From: Pseudomonas sp. JQ170C
GTDB lineage: Bacteria > Pseudomonadota > Gammaproteobacteria > Pseudomonadales > Pseudomonadaceae
Length of the DNA: 64,000 nt
Reading direction: 5' to 3'
Assembly: GCF_035581345.1 (NCBI RefSeq)
Contig: NZ_CP141608.1
Span: forward strand, 1,886,001 to 1,950,000
Positions 48,846-57,303 of the stretch are shown here, piece by piece; the first letter of the stretch is position 1, and each line of letters starts with the position of its first letter. The notes beneath the pieces were generated by a model. It saw nothing but the letters and a program-made list of their open reading frames with translations. It was not told the origin of the DNA and did no database searches. The position numbers and the translations under genes were made by a program.

Positions 48846-50524
48846 GGTTGCACCTGAGTGCTGGTGGCCAGGGTGGTAGGGCCGGGGATCGGACGAGTAC
48901 CGAATACGGCGCTGATGTATTGCTCAGGGTCCTGCAGGCTGGCGGCGGTGTCCTGGGTGTAGCGCAGCAGGGGCTCGGCACGCACGCTCAGGGCAATGCA
49001 CAGGCCCAGCAAGACCACGATGGGGATGCATTCAAAGCGACGCAGCAGCGGTGAAGGGCGTTCCTGAGGCGTCCAGAAACGCTGGATGCCGACCCGGGTC
49101 AAGGCGATCAATGAGGCCATGCCCGACAGCACCAGCAGCGCTACCAAGGTCCAGCCCTGTACAGAAAGCGCTTGCTCGGGGGCAACGCCCAGGCCTTGGG
49201 GGTTGAACAGTGCAGCGATCAGGTTGACCTTGCCGATGAAGCCCGAGAGAGGCGGCATGCCGATGATCAGCAGCGCACACGCGATGAAGCTCAAGCCCAG
49301 GAAAGCCATGGTCCAGGGGATCACCTGGCCGATGACGGCCTTTTGTTCGTCATCGAGGTTGATGCCTTTGGGGGGATGCAACGATTCCAGCGGTGAAGGA
49401 TGGCAATCGTCGTCATCGAGCGGCAGCTCGTTGGCAGAGCGGGAGCGCTCGATCAATTCAGCCAGCAGGAACAGGGTGCACAACGCCAGGGTGGAGCTGA
49501 CCAGGTAGAACAAGGCACCTGCGGTCAGTGCCACCTGGCCGAAGCCGATGGCCGCCATGAGGGTGCCTGCCGACACCAGTATGCTCAGGCTGGCCATGCG
49601 CTCCAGGCGCTGGGCGGCAAGGATCGACACTGCGGCGCAGGCCAGGGTCGCCAGGCCACCATAGATCAACCACTCGCCACCGAAGAAGGCCGAAGCCCCT
49701 GCCTGGCCGGAAAACAGCAAGGTCCACAGGCGCAGCACCGTATAGGTGCCCACCTTGGTCATGATCGCGAACAGTGCTGCCACTGGAGCGCTGGCGGCGG
49801 AGTAGGCTGGCACCAGCCAGAAGTTCAGCGGCCAGATGCCGGCCTTGGCCAGGAAGGCGATGGCCAGGATCGCCGCACCCGCATGCAGCAGGCCACGATC
49901 GGCCTCGGGTACCAGCGGGATTTTCACGGCCAGGTCGGCCATGTTCAGCGTACCGGTGACGCCATAGAGCATGGCCGCGCCGACCAGGAACAGCGATGAC
50001 GCAAACAGGTTGATGGCAATATAGTGCAGGCCGGCCTTTACCCGTGCCCGGCCCGAACCGTGCAGCAGCAGGCCATAGGACGCCGCCAGCAGCACCTCGA
50101 AGAACACGAACAGGTTGAACAGGTCGGCGGTCAGGAAGGCCCCGTACAAGCCCATCAGTTGAATCTGGAACAAGGCGTGGAAGCTGGCCCCGGCACCATC
50201 CCAGCGGGCCATGGCGAACAACAGCGCGCTGACCCCGACGATCCCGGTCAATACCAGCATCAGGGCCGAAAGACGGTCGACCACCAGCACGATGCCAAAC
50301 GGCGCCGGCCAGTTGCCGGGCAAGTAGACACCGATGGAGCTGGCCTGGCCCTGGTCCTGGACCCACAGCAGCAAGGTGATGGAAATCGCCAGTCCCAGCA
50401 GGCTGGAGAACAGGTTGAGGCGGGCCTTGAGGGGCCGGCGCTTCTCGCCCAGCAGCAGCATCAATGCCGCCGTCAGCAGCGGCAGCAGGACGGGGGCGAT
50501 GATCAGTTGATTCATGAAGCTCAT
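48842..50524 (-). CDS. phaD: Na+(K+)/H+ antiporter subunit D (MrpD/PhaD)
   Basis: A 560-residue proton-pumping-type membrane subunit related to respiratory complex I NuoM/N. About 14 helices are visible; the conserved lysine-bearing helices are in FLAKAGIWPLNFWLVPAYS and AALFAIMTKVGTYTVLRLW. It has a hydrophilic insert (about 375-400, DDDDCHPSPLESLHPP) of unknown role. It overlaps phaC and phaE by four bases. Confidence 0.95.
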   Translation of the reverse strand: MSFMNQLIIAPVLLPLLTAALMLLLGEKRRPLKARLNLFSSLLGLAISITLLLWVQDQGQASSIGVYLPGNWPAPFGIVLVVDRLSALMLVLTGIVGVSALLFAMARWDGAGASFHALFQIQLMGLYGAFLTADLFNLFVFFEVLLAASYGLLLHGSGRARVKAGLHYIAINLFASSLFLVGAAMLYGVTGTLNMADLAVKIPLVPEADRGLLHAGAAILAIAFLAKAGIWPLNFWLVPAYSAASAPVAALFAIMTKVGTYTVLRLWTLLFSGQAGASAFFGGEWLIYGGLATLACAAVSILAAQRLERMASLSILVSAGTLMAAIGFGQVALTAGALFYLVSSTLALCTLFLLAELIERSRSANELPLDDDDCHPSPLESLHPPKGINLDDEQKAVIGQVIPWTMAFLGLSFIACALLIIGMPPLSGFIGKVNLIAALFNPQGLGVAPEQALSVQGWTLVALLVLSGMASLIALTRVGIQRFWTPQERPSPLLRRFECIPIVVLLGLCIALSVRAEPLLRYTQDTAASLQDPEQYISAVFGTRPIPGPTTLATSTQVQP

Positions 50525-50865
50525 TCGTTGGACTCCCGGCCATCGACGTGGTCGGTGCCGGTCAGCCCGCGCGACGCCAGGAGCACCACCAGGAACAGGG
50601 CGGTCATGGCGAAGCTGATGACAATGGCGGTGAGCACCAGGGCCTGGGGCAGCGGGTCGGTGTAGTGGAGCAGGTCCTGGGGCACGCCATCCTTGATGAT
50701 CGGCTCCTTGCCGATAAACAGGCTACCCATGCTGAAGATGAACAGGTTGACGCCATAGGACAGCAGGCACAGGCCCATCACCACCTGGAACGTCCGCGGC
50801 CGAAGGATCAGCCAGACCCCGGAGGCGGCAAGCACACCAATGGCGATTGCGATGACTTCTTCCAT
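50521..50865 (-). CDS. phaC: Na+(K+)/H+ antiporter subunit C (MrpC/PhaC)
   Basis: A 114-residue NuoK-like subunit with three helices; the conserved MGLCLLSYGVNLFIFSMG and DPLPQALVLTAIVISFAMTA are present. It starts in the stop codon of phaAB (TGATG, one shared base) and overlaps phaD by four bases. The symbol phaC here means the antiporter subunit, not polyhydroxyalkanoate synthase. Confidence 0.94.
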   Translation of the reverse strand: MEEVIAIAIGVLAASGVWLILRPRTFQVVMGLCLLSYGVNLFIFSMGSLFIGKEPIIKDGVPQDLLHYTDPLPQALVLTAIVISFAMTALFLVVLLASRGLTGTDHVDGRESNE

Positions 50866-53780
50866 CAGGCGGCTCCTGTCTGTGTGGCTTTGGGCTGGCT
50901 GGCGGGACGGTGTCCACGTACCGACTGGTGCGCCAGGGCAGTGAGGATCAACAGGGTCGAACCGACGACGACGGTGAAGATGCCGACGTCGAAGAACAGC
51001 GCGCTGGCGAAATGGATGTCACCCAGAACCGGCAAGTGCAGATGGGCCGTATGGGTAGTCAGGAACGGGTAGCCGAGCAGCATCGCACCGCCACCGGTGA
51101 GGGTGGCGCACAGCAGGCCCGTGCCCATCCAGCGCAGCGGCCGCAGGCTCATCTGCGCCTCGACCCACTGGGTACCGGCGACCATGTACTGGAGGATGAA
51201 GGCCACCGACATCACCAGGCCGGCGACAAAGCCACCGCCCGGTTGGTTGTGCCCACGCATGAACAAATACATCGATACCACCAGGGCAATCGGCAACAGC
51301 AGGCGCACGAGCGCGGCCGGCACCATCATGAAACCCAGTGCGGTATCGGCTGCCTGGCGCGGGTTGACCAGGTCAGTGACCACGTCGGGCGCCAGCAGGC
51401 GTTGCTGGGCGGGTAGCTGCATGCTCTCGCGAGGCGGGCGGAAGCGTCGCAACAGGGCGAACACGGCCAGGGCCACGGCCACCAGTACGGTCACCTCGCC
51501 CAGGGTGTCGAATCCGCGGAAGTCCACGAGCATGACGTTCACCACGTTGGTGCCGCCACCTTCAGGCAGTGCCCGGCTGAGGTAGAACGACGAGATGATG
51601 TTGGGGGTCGGCCGCGTCAGCATTGCGTAGGAGAGCAACGCCATGCCGGCGCCGACCATTACCGCGAGGATCAGGTCGCGCAGGCGCCGCAGGCGTGCGC
51701 GCTCCTGGCTGCCAGGCAAGGGCGACACGCCTTCGATACGCCGCGGCAGCCAGCGCAGGCCGAGCAGGATCAAGACAGTGGTGACCACTTCGACCACCAG
51801 CTGGGTGAGCGCCAGGTCCGGCGCCGAGAACCAGACAAAGGTGATGCAGGTCATCAAGCCGCAGACACTGACCATGGTCAATGCCGCCAGACGGTGATAC
51901 TTGGCTTGCCAGGCCGCGCCCAGGGCGCAGGCAATGGCGATCACCCAGAGCATGACGAACACGCCGGAGCCGGGGATCTTCGGGCGATCGCCCCAGGTCA
52001 GCCCGCTCTGCAGCATCGGCAGCAGGCCTGCCAGCAGGGCTGCCAGCACCAGCATGAACAGCTGCTTCTGCAGGCGTCGGGTGGTCAGGGTGCGCTCGAT
52101 GCGCCGCGCCATGCGCATCAGCAGCACCTGGCCGCGCTCGAACAGGCGCTTGCCATTGAAGCGCTCGATCAATGGCGGTTGCGGGAAACGCCCAAGCTTG
52201 AGCTGATTGCGCAGTAACAGGTAGAGCAGCACGCCGCCAGTCATGGCAACCAGGCTCATGATCAGGGGGGCGTTCCAACCGTGCCAGATGGCCAGGCTGT
52301 ACTCCGGCAGTGTTCCACCCACCACCGGCAGGGCGGCTGCGGCCAGCAGTGGCCCTACCGACTGGGCTGGGAACATGCCCACCACCAGGCAGGTCAATAC
52401 CAGCAATTCGACCGGGGCACGCATCCAGCGCGGAGGCTCGTGAGGGGTGTGGGGCAAGTCGGTGGCCGGCGGGCCGAAGAAAACATCGACGGTAAAGCGC
52501 AAGGCATAGGCCACGCTGAAGGTCCCGGCCAGGGTAGCGATTACCGGCAGGGTCGTTTCGATCCAGGCACTGGAGGAGATGAACACGGTTTCGGCGAAGA
52601 ACATCTCCTTGGACAGGAAGCCGTTCATCAGCGGCACCCCGGCCATGGACGCGCTGGCGACCATGGCCAGGGTCGCGGTGAACGGAATCAGCCGGAACAG
52701 GCCGCTCAGGCGGCGAATATCGCGGGTGCCGCTTTCGTGGTCGATGATGCCGGCGGCCATGAACAGCGAGGCTTTGAAGGTGGCGTGGTTGAGGATGTGG
52801 AACACCGCTGCGACGGCGGCCAGCGGGCTGTTCAGGCCCAGCAGCAGGGTGATCAGGCCCAGGTGACTGATGGTGGAGTAGGCCAGGAGCCCCTTGAGGT
52901 CATTCTGGAACATGGCCGCGAAAGCGCCCAGCAGCAGGGTGCAGGCGCCGGCGCCGCCGACGATCCAGAACCACTCTTCACTGCCGGAGAGTACCGGCCA
53001 CAGGCGCGCGAGGAGAAACACCCCGGCCTTGACCATGGTTGCAGAGTGCAGATAGGCCGATACCGGTGTCGGCGCCGCCATGGCATGGGGCAGCCAGAAG
53101 TGGAAGGGAAACTGTGCGCTTTTCGTCAAGGCGCCGAGGAGAATCAGGGGAAGCAGGATGGGGTACAAGGCGTGGCTGCGAATCTGCTCGCCGGCAGCAA
53201 GGACCTTGTCCAGGTCGTAGCTGCCGACCACATGGCCGAGCAGCAGTACCCCCGCCAGCAGGCACAAACCGCCGGCGCCGGTGACCATCAGGGCCATGTA
53301 GGCGCCACGACGGGCATCGGCGCGGTGGTGCCAATAGCCGATCAGCAGGAACGAGAACAGGCTGGTCAGTTCCCAGAAAAACACAATCTGGATCAGGTTG
53401 CCGGAGATCACCAGGCCGAGCATTGCGCCCATGAAGGCCAGGAAGAAGGCAAAGAAGCGTGGCACCGGGTCTTGCGGTGACATGTAGTAGCGCGCATACA
53501 GCGACACCAATGTGCCGATGCCCAGCACCAGCAGGGAGAACAGCCAGGCGAAGCCGTCCATGCGCAGGACCAGGTTCAGGCCCAGGCTGGGCAGCCACAG
53601 AAATTCTTCCCGGATCACGCCGCCGTGGGCAATCTGCGGGTACATCAAGGCGACCTGAACGGTGCCGACCAGGGCGACCAGCCCGGCCAGCAGCGACTCG
53701 CTGTTACGTGCGTTGTGCGGCAAGACAGCCGCCAGGCAGCTGCCGACAAACGGCAGAAGCAGTAGCACTATCAAGGACAT
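50865..53780 (-). CDS. phaAB: Na+(K+)/H+ antiporter fused subunit A/B (MrpAB/PhaAB/ShaA)
   Basis: A 971-residue fusion. The N-terminal 750 residues are MrpA, related to NuoL, with the key segments FWELTSLFSFLLIGYWHH, TKSAQFPFHFWLPHAMAAPT and FKASLFMAAGIIDHESGTRD; the C-terminal 200 residues are the MrpB part (RGHNQPGGGFVAGLVMSVAF). The fused form is the usual one in Pseudomonas and Sinorhizobium group 2 systems. It is the first gene of a six-gene leftward operon for pH and salt tolerance. The upstream 149 bases are A+T rich with T and A tracts; I cannot fix a promoter there. Confidence 0.95.
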   Translation of the reverse strand: MSLIVLLLLPFVGSCLAAVLPHNARNSESLLAGLVALVGTVQVALMYPQIAHGGVIREEFLWLPSLGLNLVLRMDGFAWLFSLLVLGIGTLVSLYARYYMSPQDPVPRFFAFFLAFMGAMLGLVISGNLIQIVFFWELTSLFSFLLIGYWHHRADARRGAYMALMVTGAGGLCLLAGVLLLGHVVGSYDLDKVLAAGEQIRSHALYPILLPLILLGALTKSAQFPFHFWLPHAMAAPTPVSAYLHSATMVKAGVFLLARLWPVLSGSEEWFWIVGGAGACTLLLGAFAAMFQNDLKGLLAYSTISHLGLITLLLGLNSPLAAVAAVFHILNHATFKASLFMAAGIIDHESGTRDIRRLSGLFRLIPFTATLAMVASASMAGVPLMNGFLSKEMFFAETVFISSSAWIETTLPVIATLAGTFSVAYALRFTVDVFFGPPATDLPHTPHEPPRWMRAPVELLVLTCLVVGMFPAQSVGPLLAAAALPVVGGTLPEYSLAIWHGWNAPLIMSLVAMTGGVLLYLLLRNQLKLGRFPQPPLIERFNGKRLFERGQVLLMRMARRIERTLTTRRLQKQLFMLVLAALLAGLLPMLQSGLTWGDRPKIPGSGVFVMLWVIAIACALGAAWQAKYHRLAALTMVSVCGLMTCITFVWFSAPDLALTQLVVEVVTTVLILLGLRWLPRRIEGVSPLPGSQERARLRRLRDLILAVMVGAGMALLSYAMLTRPTPNIISSFYLSRALPEGGGTNVVNVMLVDFRGFDTLGEVTVLVAVALAVFALLRRFRPPRESMQLPAQQRLLAPDVVTDLVNPRQAADTALGFMMVPAALVRLLLPIALVVSMYLFMRGHNQPGGGFVAGLVMSVAFILQYMVAGTQWVEAQMSLRPLRWMGTGLLCATLTGGGAMLLGYPFLTTHTAHLHLPVLGDIHFASALFFDVGIFTVVVGSTLLILTALAHQSVRGHRPASQPKATQTGAA

Positions 53781-53929
53781 AGATTTCTAATCTGCAGGAG
53801 TTTGTAAGGGATCATACGTGGCGCACTGTCGATCACCAACATACAACCGGCGCTAGATCTCCAAAATTAGGGCGTATTAAACGATTTTTTTATAACAGTT
53901 TTTTTCAAAGGATAGACCGGTTTTGTCGC

Positions 53930-54877
53930 CTAGCGTCCTGCTTCCTGCTCATGCCCCGCGCTTTCGAGCGCCGCGGATTCCGGCTCCCGGCGCTTGATTT
54001 TCAGCTCACTGACAATCACCGCAATCACGATGAGCAGGCCCCCGACCAGGGCGATGCCCGGCAGGCGTTCGCCGGCAATGCGCCCGACCACGCCGGCCCA
54101 TACTGGCTCACCGGCGTAGATCAAGGTGGCGCGGGTGGGTGAAACCGATTTCTGCGCCCAGTTCATCGCCACCTGGATCACCGCGCTCATCGCACCCAGC
54201 CCCAGGGCGCTGAGCAGCAGTAACCAGGAAAAGTCCGGCAGTGGCTCCTGGGTGGGGACGACCATCATGAACGACAGCACCGAGGCGGTCGCCAGTTGCA
54301 CCACGGTCACCCTGCGCACATCGACCTTGCCGGCGTAGCGGCTGATCAGAATGATTTCCGCAGCGATGGCCACCGCACTGACCAGGGTGGCAATTTCGCC
54401 GGCACTCATGTGCAGCGAGCCACCTTCAGGTCCGGCCAGCAGCATCAGGCCGAAAAAGGCCAGGCCGATCCCGAGGGTAGGCATCAGGCCAGGGCGGCGA
54501 CCCAGCACCAGCCATTGCAGCAAGGGCACGAACGGTACGTACAGCGCGGTGATGAATGCCGACTGGCTGCTGCTGATGGTTTGCAGTCCATAGGTTTGCA
54601 AGCCGTATCCCAGCATGATCGAGACACCGATCAAAATACCGGCCTTGAGCTCGGTCGCAGTGAGCCCCGACAGCGCGCGGGCCGAAACCAGGCCGACGAA
54701 CAAGGCGGCAAAGGCGAAGCGCAGGCCGACGAAGAACATCGGCCCGCTCACCGTCATGACATTGTGTACCAGCAAGAACGTGCCACCCCAGAGCATGGTG
54801 ATAAACACCAGGACCAGTTCGGCCTTGCTCAGCCGGAAGGAAACGGAAGGGCGTTCGGTAGTGTTGGTAGGGGTCAT
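53930..54877 (-). CDS. EamA/DMT-family transporter
   Basis: A 315-residue inner-membrane exporter with ten predicted helices in two EamA repeats (MLWGGTFLLVHNVMTVSGP near the N-terminus and YAGEPVWAGVVGRIAGERLP in the second repeat). The start chosen is ATG 54877 (MTPTNTTERPSVSF), because a longer frame would run across the divergent promoter. Substrates in this family are amino acids, metabolites or drugs. It is divergent from an XRE-cupin regulator 83 bases away, which is probably its regulator. Confidence 0.85.
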   Translation of the reverse strand: MTPTNTTERPSVSFRLSKAELVLVFITMLWGGTFLLVHNVMTVSGPMFFVGLRFAFAALFVGLVSARALSGLTATELKAGILIGVSIMLGYGLQTYGLQTISSSQSAFITALYVPFVPLLQWLVLGRRPGLMPTLGIGLAFFGLMLLAGPEGGSLHMSAGEIATLVSAVAIAAEIILISRYAGKVDVRRVTVVQLATASVLSFMMVVPTQEPLPDFSWLLLLSALGLGAMSAVIQVAMNWAQKSVSPTRATLIYAGEPVWAGVVGRIAGERLPGIALVGGLLIVIAVIVSELKIKRREPESAALESAGHEQEAGR

Positions 54878-54923
54878 GGCCTTGCACACGGAAGAGGAGC
54901 GACGCACAATTGCGGCGAAGTGG

Positions 54924-54935
54924 GCAGTATACTGC
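54924..54935. promoter_or_regulatory. Perfect palindrome between the EamA and XRE-cupin genes
   Basis: GCAGTATACTGC is a perfect 12-base palindrome between the two divergent start codons (47 bases from one, 26 from the other). It contains TATACT, a possible -10 element, on both strands. It is the best candidate operator for the adjacent regulator. Confidence 0.5.
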
Positions 54936-54960
54936 GCAAACCCCATCAGTGAGCAATATA

Positions 54961-55524
54961 GTGCACAAAGATTCCAGCCAGCGCGCCTCAGTGCTGCAAC
55001 ACGTCAGCCAGAACATCCGCCGCCTGCGTCATGCCGCCGAGCTCAGCCAAAGTGCCCTGGCAGAAAAATCCGGGGTCAGTCGACGCATGCTGGTGGCCAT
55101 CGAGGCGGGCGAGAAGAACGTCAGCCTGACAACGCTGGATCGGATTGCCGAGGCGCTCGATGTTGCCTTCACCGATTTGATCCAGGCCCCAGACAACCGC
55201 GACCCGAGCCGAATCAACGAGCTTGCCTGGACCGGCGTTCATCCTGGCAGCAAGGCGGTACTGCTGGCGAGTTCGGTGGCCAGTCGGGAGGTGGAGCTAT
55301 GGGAGTGGCGCCTTGAGCCAGGCGAGGTCTACCAGTGCGAAGCGGATGCCGATGGCTGGAGCGAGCAGTTGTATGTGTTTGAAGGCTGCCTGACCCTGGC
55401 CTTCGAGGATCAGCGTCATCAGCTCCAGACGGGTGATTTCTTCAGTTATGCCAGCAACCGTGTGCACGCGTATCGCAATGAGGGCGACGTTGCCACGCGT
55501 TTTGTGCGTAATGTGGTGATTTGA
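54961..55524 (+). CDS. XRE-family regulator with C-terminal cupin domain
   Basis: A 187-residue regulator: helix-turn-helix at about residues 10-65 (NIRRLRHAAELSQSALAEKS, VSRRMLVAIEAGEKNVSLTT) and a cupin domain at about 105-185 (EPGEVYQCEADADGWSEQLY, YVFEGCLTLAFEDQRHQLQT, GDFFSYASNRVHAYRN). The start is probably GTG 54961; a frame reaching 54910 crosses the palindrome. Such proteins sense a small ligand and often control a neighbouring exporter or catabolic gene. A REP element begins at its stop codon. Confidence 0.85.
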   Translation: MHKDSSQRASVLQHVSQNIRRLRHAAELSQSALAEKSGVSRRMLVAIEAGEKNVSLTTLDRIAEALDVAFTDLIQAPDNRDPSRINELAWTGVHPGSKAVLLASSVASREVELWEWRLEPGEVYQCEADADGWSEQLYVFEGCLTLAFEDQRHQLQTGDFFSYASNRVHAYRNEGDVATRFVRNVVI

Positions 55525-55578
55525 TCGCGGGGCAAGCCCGCTCCTACGCGAGCCGTGGGAGCGAGTGTGCCTGGCGAT
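55524..55578. repeat. Two REP elements in inverted orientation
   Basis: The first copy (55524-55547) is identical over 24 bases to the one at 13711 (core GCGGGGCAAGCCCGC). The second (55555-55578, starting GTGGGAGCGAGTG) matches the inverted REP at about 18 of 24 bases. Here the CTAC/GTGG feet face each other, the opposite of the pair near ppiD. The element fills the gap between two convergent genes and starts on the last base of the XRE-cupin stop codon. Confidence 0.7.
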
Positions 55579-55580
55579 GC

Positions 55581-56138
55581 TTAAGCCTTGTCGCGCGCCA
55601 GATAATCCACTGTTGAAACCACTTGGGCATAACCGAATGCCAGGGCAGCCATATAAGTGGCATGGACCTGGCTGGCCGGTGTGGTCACGCCGTTGAACTC
55701 CTGTGCCCGGGTGGCACAGGCGTCATGAATCACTGTGGTGGCGTAGCCGAAGTCGGCGGCGGCCCGGGTGGCGGCATCGATGCACATATGGCTCATGCTG
55801 CCGATGACCGTTACCGCATCGGTCTGGTGCTGGTCCAGCAGCGACTTGAGGTTGGTGTCGAGAAAGGCGTTGACCTTGTGCTTGAGCACTACCGGCTCGC
55901 TCGGCAGGGCGGCGGCCTTGGGATGGATCTGGGCACCCTCGGAGCCAGGGGTGAAGAAGGGGGCATCGCTGGACTCGAACTCATGACGCACATGCACCAC
56001 CAGGTCGCCCTTGGCGCGTGCAGCAGCGATCACCTTGCCGGCATTGTCGGCAGCCGTCTCTGCGCCATCCAGGGTCCATTTGCCGCCGGGGAAGTAGTCA
56101 TTCTGAATATCAATGACGATCAGTGCGTGCTTGCTCAT
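55581..56138 (-). CDS. Cysteine hydrolase, isochorismatase family
   Basis: A 185-residue isochorismatase-fold hydrolase. The catalytic triad is Asp10 in IVIDIQNDYFPGG, a lysine in VLKHKVNAF (86 or 88) and Cys119 in GSMSHMCIDAATR, with the usual cis-peptide region before it. Members hydrolyse amides such as nicotinamide or N-carbamoyl compounds; the substrate here cannot be told. It is divergent from a GlxA-type regulator (106 bases apart), which is the expected local controller. Confidence 0.9.
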   Translation of the reverse strand: MSKHALIVIDIQNDYFPGGKWTLDGAETAADNAGKVIAAARAKGDLVVHVRHEFESSDAPFFTPGSEGAQIHPKAAALPSEPVVLKHKVNAFLDTNLKSLLDQHQTDAVTVIGSMSHMCIDAATRAAADFGYATTVIHDACATRAQEFNGVTTPASQVHATYMAALAFGYAQVVSTVDYLARDKA

Positions 56139-56244
56139 TGCAAAAGCCTCGTAGGGGGAGTGGTTGCGGTGAGGTGATAGTTATAGGCTTGAGCGGTGCG
56201 CTTGCGGATTGGCGCGAACGACAATTTGGCGGGAAAAACTGACA

Positions 56245-57225
56245 ATGGCTAAAGGGTGCGACGTTGTGGAGATCGGGGTGTTGGTCTACCCCGGCGCGCA
56301 GCTGGCAGCGGTACATGGGCTGACCGATCTGTTTGCCGTGGCCAGTCGACTACGCCAAGACCTGGGCGCCCTGGAACGGCCCGTTTTGCGTGTCACCCAC
56401 TGGAGCGAGGACGAGGGGCGACCGCTGGCGGTGACCTTCGACAGCCATCCAGGGGGTCCCCATGCGCCCCGTGTGATGATCATTCCACCAAGCCTGACCC
56501 AGGCGCCTTCGCCGGAACTGCTCGAGCGTTATTGCCAGGACCTGCGTCAGTGGCACGACAGTGGCGTGTTGCTGGTCTCGGTGTGTGTGGGCGTGTTCTT
56601 TATCGCCGCCAGCGGCCTGCTTGATGGACGGGCAGCCACCACCCACTGGAATTTTGCCCAGTCCCTGGCCGAGCGTTTCCCCAAGATCAAGGTAGAAGCC
56701 AACCTGCCGCTGCTCGATGACGGCGACATCATCACGTCGGCCGGCCTGATGGCCTGGACCGACCTTGGGCTGAAGCTGATCGAGCGTCATCTCGGAGAGA
56801 CGCTGGCCGCCGAGACCGCGCGCTTTCTGGCGGTGGAGCGTGTGGCCGGAAGTCAGCGGCCGGGAAGTGTGTTCACGCCGCGTCTGGATCACGGTGACGA
56901 AGCGGTGCTCAAGGTCCAGCACTGGCTGCAAAGCAGCGGTGCGCGGGATGTGAACCTTGCCGCGATGGCCGATTGTGCCGGCTTGGAATCACGTACCTTC
57001 CTGCGCCGGTTCCGCAACGCCACGGGGTTGAAACCCACCGAATACTGCCAGCAGGTGCGCGTTGGCCGTGCCTGCCGGATGCTCGAGTTCACCAACCGCA
57101 GCATCGATCAGATTGCCTGGGGGGTGGGTTACCAGGACCCGGGCGCATTTCGCAAAGTCTTCTTCAAGGTCACCGGCGTTGTTCCCAGCGATTACCGCCG
57201 CCAGATGGCAGGTAGTGCTGGCTGA
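56245..57225 (+). CDS. GlxA-family transcriptional regulator (DJ-1/PfpI domain plus AraC domain)
   Basis: A 326-residue regulator. The N-terminal DJ-1/PfpI-like domain (about 8-175) includes VSVCVGVFFIAASGLLDGRA and TTHWNFAQSLAERFP; the C-terminal AraC domain (about 225-322) has two helix-turn-helix units around MADCAGLESRTFLRRFRNAT and DQIAWGVGYQDPGAFRKVFF. I use ATG 56245; a TTG 12 codons upstream is less likely. It is divergent from the cysteine hydrolase gene and likely controls it. Confidence 0.88.
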   Translation: MAKGCDVVEIGVLVYPGAQLAAVHGLTDLFAVASRLRQDLGALERPVLRVTHWSEDEGRPLAVTFDSHPGGPHAPRVMIIPPSLTQAPSPELLERYCQDLRQWHDSGVLLVSVCVGVFFIAASGLLDGRAATTHWNFAQSLAERFPKIKVEANLPLLDDGDIITSAGLMAWTDLGLKLIERHLGETLAAETARFLAVERVAGSQRPGSVFTPRLDHGDEAVLKVQHWLQSSGARDVNLAAMADCAGLESRTFLRRFRNATGLKPTEYCQQVRVGRACRMLEFTNRSIDQIAWGVGYQDPGAFRKVFFKVTGVVPSDYRRQMAGSAG

Positions 57226-57303
57226 TCCTACTTTGGTACCGGTGTGGCTGCTTTTTCCGCTTTCGCCTGCTTATTATTGCCGGCAAACAAGACGGAGAAG
57301 CCC

